Position numbers and translations under genes: made by a program. A stretch of 17,702 nt of DNA from Planctomycetota bacterium (GTDB lineage: Bacteria > Planctomycetota > Planctomycetia > Pirellulales > Thermoguttaceae). Below are positions 7,737 through 14,101 of the stretch, piece by piece (the stretch's first letter is position 1; every line of letters begins with the position of its first letter). Below the pieces are notes generated by a model, which searched no databases, was not told where the DNA came from, and worked only from the letters and a program-made list of their open reading frames with translations. The DNA lies in contig JAJYGU010000336.1 in the NCBI GenBank assembly GCA_021784975.1, positions 1 to 17,702 of the forward strand, written 5' to 3'.

Positions 7737-7785
7737 GACAGGCCTACGGCGATTTTCCCGCGCGGGCCTCTCGCCTGTCAGTAGG
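7737..7785 (+). promoter_or_regulatory. Palindromic leader element upstream of fucosidase
   Basis: GACAGGC (7737-7743) pairs perfectly with GCCTGTC (7773-7779). Inside lies a perfect 10-bp palindrome CCCGCGCGGG (7757-7766), and CCTAC (7743-7747) could alternatively pair with GTAGG (7781-7785). The two outer pairings overlap and compete. It could be an operator or a switching RNA leader. No known riboswitch class is recognised. Confidence 0.45.
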
Positions 7786-7819
7786 CTTCCCACGCCACCT
7801 GCCCATCAGGAGAACGAAA

Positions 7820-9229
7820 ATGCCTTCCAAAAAACCGTTTCTGACTGCCGTGGTCCTCGGAACGTTCTTTTTGTCGGGAATCCTTGTCGGCCTCTCGGTG
7901 ACACAGGCTGCGGAGGAAAACATCAAGCCCGAAAGCAAGGCCGAGCACGACCAGCGGATGAAGTGGTGGCGCGAGGCCCGCTTCGGCATGTTCATCCACT
8001 GGGGCATCTACTCCGTGCCCGCCGGAGAGTGGAAGGGCCGCACCGATCACGCCGAGTGGATCCGTGACACGGCCCGGATCCCGCTCAAGCAATACGAGCA
8101 GTTCGTGGGGCAGTTCAATCCGGTGAAGTTCAATGCCGACCAGTGGGTCCGGATCGCCAAGAATGCCGGGGCCAGGTACATCGTCATCACCACCAAGCAC
8201 CACGACGGTTTCTGCCTGTTCGACTCGAAGTACACCGACTTCGATATCATGTCGACCCCGTTCAAGCGGGACATCATGAAGGAGCTCTCCGACGCCTGCC
8301 GGCGGCAGGGAATCGCCATGTGCTGGTACCATTCCATCATGGATTGGCACCATCCCGACTATCTGCCGCGCCGCAAGTGGGAGCAGCGTTCGGCCGAAGG
8401 GGCCAACTTCGACCGCTATGTGACCTACCTCAAGAACCAATTGCGCGAGCTCACTTCCAATTACGGCCACATCGGGGTGCTTTGGTTCGACGGCGAATGG
8501 GAGCGCACCTGGAACCACCAGCGGGGGCAGGATCTCTACAACTACGTCCGCGGCCTGGACCCCAACATCATCATCAATAACCGGGTGGACAAGGGCCGCT
8601 CGGGCATGGCGGGGCTTACCCAGGAAGGCGGCTTCACCGGCGATTTCGGCACCCCCGAGCAGGAGATTCCGGCCACCGGCCTGCCCGGCGTGGACTGGGA
8701 AACCTGCATGACCATGAACGATCACTGGGGGTACAACAAGCACGATCACCACTGGAAGTCGAAGGAAGACTTGATCCACACCTTGGTGGACATCGCCTCC
8801 AAGGGCGGCAATTTCTTGCTCAACGTCGGACCAACCTCGGAGGGGCTGATCCCGCCCGCCAGCGTCGAGCGGTTGGAGGCGATGGGCCGTTGGATGAAGG
8901 TCAACGGCGACTCGATCTACGGCACCACCGCCAGCCCGTTCAAAAAGCTTGCCTGGGGGCGTTGCACGCAGAAGCCGCTTCCGGACGGCAAGACCCGGCT
9001 CTACCTGCACGTGTTTCACTGGCCCAAAGACGGGGCCCTGGTGGTCCCGGGCGTGAGCAATGAGATTTCCGGCGCGTGCCTCTGGTCCGATCCGAGCGGT
9101 AGGCGTCTTGCCGCCGCCGAGCGCAAAGGCGGAGTTGTCGTCACCGTCCCGGCGGCCTGCCCCGATCCGATCGACACGGTGGTGGTGCTGGACTTAAAGG
9201 GCGCCCCTCGGCTTACCGCGGCACATTAA
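7820..9229 (+). CDS. Exported GH29 alpha-L-fucosidase
   Basis: A 469-residue retaining glycosidase that would remove alpha-linked L-fucose from glycans. Residues 1-30 are a signal peptide (Lys-rich start, hydrophobic core, TQA cleavage region), so it acts in the periplasm or outside. The GH29 barrel is clear: RFGMFIHWGIYSVPAGEW (54-71), TTKHHDGFCLF (124-134), the nucleophile Asp224 in VLWFDGEW, and the acid/base candidates Glu280/Glu282 in GDFGTPEQEIP. The MNDHWGY block (299-305) and GGNFLLNVGPTSEG (329-342) are also family-typical. The C-terminal ~85 residues form the usual beta-sandwich-like tail. AGGAGA at 7808-7813 supports ATG 7820. It has its own promoter but fits the upstream FucI/symporter genes as the enzyme that supplies fucose. 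The stop codon abuts a palindrome. Confidence 0.95.
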   Translation: MPSKKPFLTAVVLGTFFLSGILVGLSVTQAAEENIKPESKAEHDQRMKWWREARFGMFIHWGIYSVPAGEWKGRTDHAEWIRDTARIPLKQYEQFVGQFNPVKFNADQWVRIAKNAGARYIVITTKHHDGFCLFDSKYTDFDIMSTPFKRDIMKELSDACRRQGIAMCWYHSIMDWHHPDYLPRRKWEQRSAEGANFDRYVTYLKNQLRELTSNYGHIGVLWFDGEWERTWNHQRGQDLYNYVRGLDPNIIINNRVDKGRSGMAGLTQEGGFTGDFGTPEQEIPATGLPGVDWETCMTMNDHWGYNKHDHHWKSKEDLIHTLVDIASKGGNFLLNVGPTSEGLIPPASVERLEAMGRWMKVNGDSIYGTTASPFKKLAWGRCTQKPLPDGKTRLYLHVFHWPKDGALVVPGVSNEISGACLWSDPSGRRLAAAERKGGVVVTVPAACPDPIDTVVVLDLKGAPRLTAAH

Positions 9230-9329
9230 GCGGCCGTCCAAGAACAAGTTGGGGACTGTCCCAATTTTCGTCCGACGAAAATGGGACTGTCCCCTTGGCG
9301 AAAGTGGAAGTTTGTATTGGACGGCCGCT
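9229..9329. repeat. Nested palindrome containing family A copy 2
   Basis: Outer perfect 13-bp arms AGCGGCCGTCCAA (9229-9241) and TTGGACGGCCGCT (9317-9329) enclose a complete family A repeat at 9251-9294. In that copy, GGGGACTGTCCC flanks a short stem (TTTTCGTC/GACGAAAA) with one extra A on the 5' arm. The outer arm begins at the last base of the fucosidase stop codon. This may act as a bidirectional transcription barrier, though no U-run follows. CGGCCGCTAA at the right end is shared with 5225-5234. Confidence 0.8.
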
Positions 9330-9463
9330 AATGCCCGAGAGCACCCCTGCGTCGTGCACGCCGCGCGCGACCGGCAACCACGCTCCCATCGGCAATCGTC
9401 AGGCCGCCTGTCTGATCTGCGCAAAGTGCCCTCACCAGTAATGGGTCCTCGAAAAAACTCGAC

Positions 9464-10357
9464 GTGAAGACTCACATCATCATGCTTTGCACAGCGCTGC
9501 TCGGCGGCGGCCTCTTTCAAGCTGCCCCCTACCTGACTCCCGGCTGGATGGTGCGCTCGTTCCGTCAGCGTCACAACTACCTGCCGGTAGGTCGTCCCGC
9601 CACCATCATTGAGCTGGGGGTTGCGCGGGCTTTTCAAGCCGCCGACAGCCCCGGTAATCCGGATGTGATCTTCGCAGGCGACAGCACGTGCTGGGGAGAT
9701 ATCGACCCTGGCCTGTTTACCCGGCTCACTGGGTTGAGGTGCTTGAACATGGGATGCTACGGTGGTATCGGGCCGACGGCCCGATGTGCCCTCCTACGCA
9801 AGTGCCTCGACCACTGTCACGGCCGCCCGCTGGTGGTTGAATGTCTGTCTGCCGACGCCGCTTCGTGGTTTACAGATCCCGCCGCGATTCGCTATGCGTC
9901 CCAGTGCCATGGAAGGCTAACTGCCGGCAACAACTTACGCTGCCTGGCGGAGTGCGTGCTCGGAATTACTTACCGGTCGTACCTCTTCTCAAGTGACCTG
10001 CCCGAAGCGAAGAAGCTGGAGGAGTACGGCTACCGATATTGGACCGACGAGCGGGACAAAGAGGTGAGCGATCCGATCACCCTGCCGAGTCGAATGCAGC
10101 TCAAGGACGACCTTGCTGATTTAGCGACGATGGCGTCCGTCGTCGTCTGGAGCCCGATCCCGCGGGAACGTCCCATCGTAAATAAACCCCAGTTCCAACG
10201 AGCGGCCCGCGAGCTGGAGTTGCCCACTGCGGTTCCGCAGTACCCGGCCGATTGCTTTGCCAACCTATGCCATCTGAACCGACGGGGAGTGGTAAGATTC
10301 ACTACTCAACTAGCGGCCGAGCTGACTCCGACGTTGAGAAAAAGGGGACATCACTGA
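9464..10357 (+). CDS. Exported SGNH-like protein, Cys-rich, degenerate
   Basis: A 297-residue protein with an N-terminal hydrophobic segment (residues 5-22) that should export or anchor it. The segment VIFAGDSTCWGDIDP (68-82) resembles block I of SGNH/GDSL hydrolases (Ser74), and CYGGIGPT (98-105) could be the glycine block. Near the C terminus FANLCHLNRRGVVRFT (265-280) matches the usual FxDxxHLNxxGxxRFT block, with Asn267 where the catalytic Asp is expected and His270 retained. The fold therefore recalls AlgJ/AlgX-like or MBOAT-associated acetylation proteins, but activity is doubtful. It has about 13 Cys, unusual for an exported protein. GTG 9464 is the longest start and ATG 9482 is also possible; neither has a good ribosome site. 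GC content looks lower than in its neighbours by eye. It converges with the TPR gene. Confidence 0.6.
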   Translation: MKTHIIMLCTALLGGGLFQAAPYLTPGWMVRSFRQRHNYLPVGRPATIIELGVARAFQAADSPGNPDVIFAGDSTCWGDIDPGLFTRLTGLRCLNMGCYGGIGPTARCALLRKCLDHCHGRPLVVECLSADAASWFTDPAAIRYASQCHGRLTAGNNLRCLAECVLGITYRSYLFSSDLPEAKKLEEYGYRYWTDERDKEVSDPITLPSRMQLKDDLADLATMASVVVWSPIPRERPIVNKPQFQRAARELELPTAVPQYPADCFANLCHLNRRGVVRFTTQLAAELTPTLRKRGHH

Positions 10358-10431
10358 TACTTTGAGCACGGGATAGACGCACCGCATCGGCTAAGGAATT
10401 GTGGGCTTCGGCGCGGTTGGGCTCTGCGCGG

Positions 10432-12615
10432 CTAGTTTCGGTGACGGGGGTCGGCCTGGTAACGCCGGATATTAGCCAGGATCAGTTCGGCCAGCGAGGC
10501 TTGATTTTGCTGGGCGGCCAGCTCCGCAGCCCGCCGGTCGGTTTGGATGGCCTCCGCCATCCGGCCCGTCGCGGCGTAGGCCGCCGCCAGGGTATCCAGC
10601 ATCAGCGGTTGCTGGTGATGAGAAAGCTCCACCGCCTTCTGCGCCCATCTGAGTGCCTCGGCGCCGTCGCGGACCGAGGCGTCGGGGCAGGTGGCCAACA
10701 GCCGCGCCAAGTTGTTGCAAGCGTCCAGCGATTTTGGTTCGATCCGCAACACCTGGCGGTAATGATCCGCTGCCTGCGAGAATCTCGACCGGGCCAGCAG
10801 GGCGGCGGCCAGGTTGTAATGGGCGCTGGCAAAATTGGGATCGATCTGAAGTGCCCTCTCATAATGCCGGATCGCCTCGTCCGTGCGGCCGCTGTCGGCC
10901 AGCGCCAGCCCAAGAGTGTAGTGGACCCTGGCGACATTGGGGTCGATTTTCAAGGCTGCTTCGAGTTCGGCAATCGCCTCGCTCAGCCGGCCGCTGTCCA
11001 CCAGGACTTTGCCGAGGTTGTAGCGCGCCTCGATAAACGTCGGCTTCAGTTGGATTGCCTTGCGATACCAGGGCACTGCTTCGTTGTACTTCGACAGGTG
11101 CTCGAAGGCGTTGCCAAGACTGCAGTAGGCCCGAGGGTTGTTGGGCCGCTTGGCGATCGTGTCTTCCCAGATCGATACCTCGTCGCGATAAGCGGTGTTG
11201 CGCTGCCGTGTAAGGGCGGCAAAGGCGATCGCGACCAAGACGATCGAACAACTGCCGATCACCGCCGAGGTCCGCGCCGAGAGCCAGCCGCCGGCGATTA
11301 GCCGGCGGAGGGCAAGGTATCCGCCGAGCACCACTCCGGCCACCACCGCCGCCAGCGACAGATACATGCGATGCTCAACGGCCGCGTCTTCGATGGGTAC
11401 GATGCTCGAAGTCGGCGCCAGGATCAGAAAGAACCAGGCCCCGAGGAAGCCGAGCGCCGGACGTTTCACCAGCGCCCAGCCCGTCCAGGCCAACAGCCCG
11501 ACGATCAGCAGCCCCGGCGGGACAATCGCAGCCAGTGTGCGGGCCGGCGGCCAGCCGTAGTCCAGGCAAAGGCCCGTCGGCCAGAAGGCCAGCCGCAGGT
11601 AATGGACCAGCACGCCGGGCTGCGTCAGTAGATAGGACCACCAGGTGAACGTCTTCACCGCAATTCCGACGGGACTGTAGCGGGCGACGGCTAGCACCAG
11701 TCCGGCCACGACCGCCCAACTGGCCGCCAAGCCGAGGTACAGCCCATATCGCGCCCGCAAGGCGCCGCGAAACGATCCGCTCAGGAAGGTGCGGTCGTAG
11801 AGGAGGACCACGACTGGGGCGGTGGCCATGACTTCCTTGCTCCCCATGCCCAGCACGCAGGCGGCGACGGCGGCCAGGTTCCAGAGCCCGGGGGCGGTCC
11901 CGATTCTTGCGATAGGATGTCGCAAAAATGGGACTGTCTCCTTCTGCGACGCCCCCCTCTGCGACTCAGCCCCGCGAATCACGCAATACAGCGTCAGCAG
12001 ATAAAGGAGCCCCATGAGACTCTCACACCGCTGGATCACGTAAGTCACCGCCTGGGTCTGCAGGGGGTGGACCGCCCAGAGGGCCGCGATGGCGATGGCG
12101 AGCAGAGTGGCCGCCGAGGCAAAGCCACCTGTAGGTCCCGCCCGGCAGGTGGGATCTACAGGGCTGCCAAGGCGCGGCGAGGTGAGCGTGCGCCGCACGA
12201 TGCCGAACAGAGTCAACGCCGCCAAGAGGTGAATGGCGAGGTTGACCCCGTGATAGCCGGCGGCATTGGTTCCGCCCACCGCGTAATTCAAAGCCAGGGT
12301 GAGATTCACCAGCGGCCGGCTGTTGAGGTACATCGTATTCAACGGCAGCAACACCCGCCCGATGGACCCCAAATCCCGAATGCTTGGGTTGTCGACAATC
12401 CAACCCTGGTCGTCAAAGACAAACGCCCCAGCGAGGCTATTCTGGTAAGCCAGTCCCGCTGTCAGTCCGAGCACAGCCAAGGCCAACAGCGCGCCCCGGT
12501 CCCGCCGTGGGACGGGTAGGCGCTCCGTCCCAAGAGGCGCAACTTCCACGTCCATATCCGGCCCGCTGGACTTGCCGATCCTCTTTGGAGTGAATTTCTT
12601 TGCCGTACGACCCAT
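10432..12615 (-). CDS. TMTC-like GT-C membrane protein with TPR tail
   Basis: A 727-residue protein. Residues about 37-470 form a multi-pass membrane domain of the kind seen in TMTC and related GT-C glycosyltransferases: VFDDQGWIVDNP (66-77) with the Asp-Asp pair of the first outer loop, NSRPLVNLTLALNY (98-111), AVHPLQTQAVTYVIQR (181-196) and APTSSIVPIEDAAVEHRMY further on. Residues about 495-690 carry roughly six TPR repeats (for example EARYNLGKVLVDSGRLSEAI). It is probably a lipid-linked sugar transferase acting on exported proteins; this is inferred. ATG 12615 is chosen for AAGGGA six bases upstream; the frame opens further to a TTG at 12660. Two palindromic repeats lie in-frame (residues about 150-163 and 217-243), giving hydrophilic inserts between membrane helices. 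Both keep the frame open. Confidence 0.82.
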   Translation of the reverse strand: MGRTAKKFTPKRIGKSSGPDMDVEVAPLGTERLPVPRRDRGALLALAVLGLTAGLAYQNSLAGAFVFDDQGWIVDNPSIRDLGSIGRVLLPLNTMYLNSRPLVNLTLALNYAVGGTNAAGYHGVNLAIHLLAALTLFGIVRRTLTSPRLGSPVDPTCRAGPTGGFASAATLLAIAIAALWAVHPLQTQAVTYVIQRCESLMGLLYLLTLYCVIRGAESQRGASQKETVPFLRHPIARIGTAPGLWNLAAVAACVLGMGSKEVMATAPVVVLLYDRTFLSGSFRGALRARYGLYLGLAASWAVVAGLVLAVARYSPVGIAVKTFTWWSYLLTQPGVLVHYLRLAFWPTGLCLDYGWPPARTLAAIVPPGLLIVGLLAWTGWALVKRPALGFLGAWFFLILAPTSSIVPIEDAAVEHRMYLSLAAVVAGVVLGGYLALRRLIAGGWLSARTSAVIGSCSIVLVAIAFAALTRQRNTAYRDEVSIWEDTIAKRPNNPRAYCSLGNAFEHLSKYNEAVPWYRKAIQLKPTFIEARYNLGKVLVDSGRLSEAIAELEAALKIDPNVARVHYTLGLALADSGRTDEAIRHYERALQIDPNFASAHYNLAAALLARSRFSQAADHYRQVLRIEPKSLDACNNLARLLATCPDASVRDGAEALRWAQKAVELSHHQQPLMLDTLAAAYAATGRMAEAIQTDRRAAELAAQQNQASLAELILANIRRYQADPRHRN
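11897..11943. repeat. Family A palindrome copy 3, inside TMTC-like gene
   Basis: GTCCC, an unpaired G, ATTCTTGCGA, then TAGGATG, then TCGCAAAAATGGGAC and CTGTCTCC: the same architecture as copy 1, including the 5'-arm bulge and the GGA loop. On the coding (minus) strand it is read without a stop as KETVPFLRHPIARIGTA. Confidence 0.85.
12128..12162. repeat. Second palindrome family, inside TMTC-like gene
   Basis: The 15-bp arms CCTGTAGGTCCCGCC (12128-12142) and GGTGGGATCTACAGG (12148-12162) pair throughout if two G-T wobbles are allowed, around a 5-nt loop CGGCA. On the minus strand it is read in-frame as PVDPTCRAGPTGG. No other copy is seen in this window. Confidence 0.75.
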
Positions 12616-12860
12616 ACCTAATCCCTTGTTCAGAATAGACGTGCAACGACATGCTTTCAAGCGATGTGGCCTTGCGACATGCGGAGTGGAAGTTCACCGT
12701 AGTAAGTAGTAATAACATTGTACGGCTAAGTAGTTTACTCCGTAGGCAGTAAATATGCGGGACTTACGCGGATTAGGGTATATACTACTGGTCAAACAGC
12801 GGATAAGCATACCACGAACACAAGGGGTACGGGTGCCATCCAAGAATTCTGGCAGGGGTC

Positions 12861-12889
12861 TCCACTACCAGCCGAAAGTTTGCTATGAT
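12861..12889 (+). promoter_or_regulatory. Weak sigma70-type promoter before response regulator
   Basis: TATGAT (12884-12889) is a good -10. With a 17-bp spacer the -35 would be TCCACT (3 of 6 consensus bases), a pattern that often needs an activator. Transcription would begin near 12896, just before the ACCCC/GGGGT palindrome. Confidence 0.4.
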
Positions 12890-12903
12890 TTAAGGTAGTA
12901 AGG

Positions 12904-12923
12904 ACCCCAGCTTAGTTAGGGGT
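12904..12923 (+). promoter_or_regulatory. ACCCC-N10-GGGGT inverted repeat
   Basis: ACCCC (12904-12908) and GGGGT (12919-12923) form a two-fold symmetric site with a 10-bp spacer, downstream of the candidate promoter and about 60 bp before the response regulator start. Half-sites one helical turn or so apart suit a dimeric NarL/FixJ regulator, so self-control is possible (inference). Confidence 0.4.
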
Positions 12924-12983
12924 ATTGGAGTGCGATAGGACTTTCTCCGAGTGTGGACCTGCAAGAACACAAGGAACTGAATT

Positions 12984-13643
12984 ATGGAGTCTCCGATGAC
13001 TACCGCGAACAAGATTCGTCTGCTGATCGCCGACGATCACGAAGTCGTGCGCAGCGGCTTGAAGATGATGCTGGCCGGCAGCGAAGTGAAAGTCGTGGCG
13101 GAAGTGGGCAGCGGATCAGCGGCGGTCCGATATGCCTTGGAAAACGATGAGGTCGACGTGGTGCTGATCGACATCCGCATGCCCGACGGCGACGGGCTGA
13201 CGGCCCTGGGGCGGATCAAGCTCGACAAGCCGGACCTTCCGATTCTGATCCTCTCGACCTTCGACAACCCCACCTATGTCGCCCGCGCGGTGGCTTTAGG
13301 GGCGAGTGGATACCTGTTGAAGGACTGTACGCGCGATCAACTCCTGGCCGGTATTCGCACCGCCGCCGCCGGCGAGAGTGCCTGGACGCGGGACGAGCTC
13401 CGCCGGGTGACCGGCGCCTTGGCGACGCCCCGGCTGACGGCCGATGTGGAAGTCCCCTTGACCCAGCGCGAGAGCGAAGTGCTGCGGCAGTTGGCCTATG
13501 GTTTGACGAACAAGGAAATCGCCGCCACTCTGAAGATCAGCTACGAGACGGTCAAGGAGCACGTCCAACACATCTTGCGGAAGATCGGGGTCTCCGACCG
13601 CACCCAGGCGGCGGTTTGGGCGGTCCGCAAAGAGCTGGTGTGA
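12984..13643 (+). CDS. NarL/FixJ-type response regulator
   Basis: A 219-residue two-component regulator. The receiver domain (residues 10-130) shows the acidic pair Asp17-Asp18, phospho-acceptor Asp63 in LIDIRMPDGDG, Ser91 in LSTFD, and Lys113 in GYLLKD, so all key residues are present. The LuxR-type HTH (about 157-217) shows LTQRESEVLRQLAYGLTNKEIA followed by SYETVKEHVQHILRKIGVSDRTQAAV, the normal GerE pattern. ATG 12984 follows AAGGAA at 12971-12976; ATG 12996 is an in-frame alternative. No histidine kinase is nearby, so it is an orphan within this window. It is divergent from the TMTC-like gene, with which it shares a 368-bp control region. Confidence 0.93.
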   Translation: MESPMTTANKIRLLIADDHEVVRSGLKMMLAGSEVKVVAEVGSGSAAVRYALENDEVDVVLIDIRMPDGDGLTALGRIKLDKPDLPILILSTFDNPTYVARAVALGASGYLLKDCTRDQLLAGIRTAAAGESAWTRDELRRVTGALATPRLTADVEVPLTQRESEVLRQLAYGLTNKEIAATLKISYETVKEHVQHILRKIGVSDRTQAAVWAVRKELV

Positions 13644-13655
13644 GACCCGGCCCTA

Positions 13656-14036
13656 CTACGGCGGATACATGACGCCGACGCCGCTCCAGCGCAAGGGATA
13701 TAGCGCGGAGTTCGAGGTCCAATGCGGCGAATAGTCGCCGTGGATCGGGTCGCCGGAGGCCACCGGCCGGGCGTTGGAAAAGCCGAACCACCTCATGGAT
13801 TCGAGGCGGCGCATCCGTTGCTGGGCGTGGAACTCGGCCTTCTGCCGGACCATCATCTTGGGGTCCTGGTACTGGCGCATCTGCTGGTCGTAGAACCACA
13901 TCTCGGGGGTGACCTTCAACTCGCCTGGCGAGACGGTGGCTGCCGATCCCAGCGGTGTCGGCGCCGGCTTGGCCGCCTGAGCCGGTAGAGTCGCCAGCAA
14001 CAAAATCAGAGCCGGCATGATTGCAGACGTTTTCAT
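13656..14036 (-). CDS. Small secreted protein of unknown function
   Basis: A 126-residue protein with a clear Sec signal peptide (MKTSAIMPALILLLATLPAQA, cleaved near residue 21). The mature part has a Pro/Ala/Ser linker (22-45), then a charged, Met/Gln/Arg-rich helical stretch (MWFYDQQMRQYQDPK to RMRRLESMRWFGFSNARP, 46-91), then an aromatic Gly/Ser/Pro-rich tail. I know of similar short exported proteins in planctomycetes but no function. GGGAG six bases before ATG 14036 supports the start. It lies 65 bp downstream of TreY on the same strand and converges with the response regulator (12-bp gap). Confidence 0.75.
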   Translation of the reverse strand: MKTSAIMPALILLLATLPAQAAKPAPTPLGSAATVSPGELKVTPEMWFYDQQMRQYQDPKMMVRQKAEFHAQQRMRRLESMRWFGFSNARPVASGDPIHGDYSPHWTSNSALYPLRWSGVGVMYPP

Positions 14037-14101
14037 GAGCGTCTCCCAGGCTATGAATAATCCGCCCTATCCTCGTTGTCGGCCGGCCAAGCCGCCTAAG
14101 T

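Larger units (their letters stand above)
12616..12983. other. Divergent AT-richer intergenic region
   Basis: This 368-bp region lies between divergent genes and carries no gene. It is visibly more A/T-rich than the surroundings. The 8-mer TAAGTAGT occurs at 12703-12710 and 12727-12734, and related GTAGTA/ACTACT words recur (about 12699, 12785, 12864, 12894), so a repeated operator is possible. On the minus strand TACAAT (plus 12717-12722) is a weak -10 candidate for the TMTC-like gene without a good -35. Elements for the response regulator are listed separately. Confidence 0.5.

Noticed and set aside
7778..9019. 413-residue minus-strand frame opposite the fucosidase
   Set aside because: Shadow frame; the plus strand holds every GH29 motif.
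10358..10431. Terminator between the convergent SGNH-like and TMTC-like genes
   Set aside because: No stem of convincing strength and no T-run in either direction.
10399..11301. 300-residue plus-strand frame opposite the TPR domain
   Set aside because: Antisense of regular TPR repeats gives an open but meaningless frame; no ribosome site.
12616..12660. Extension of the TMTC-like gene to TTG 12660
   Set aside because: ATG 12615 has AAGGGA at good spacing; the extension adds a Cys-rich stretch with no support.
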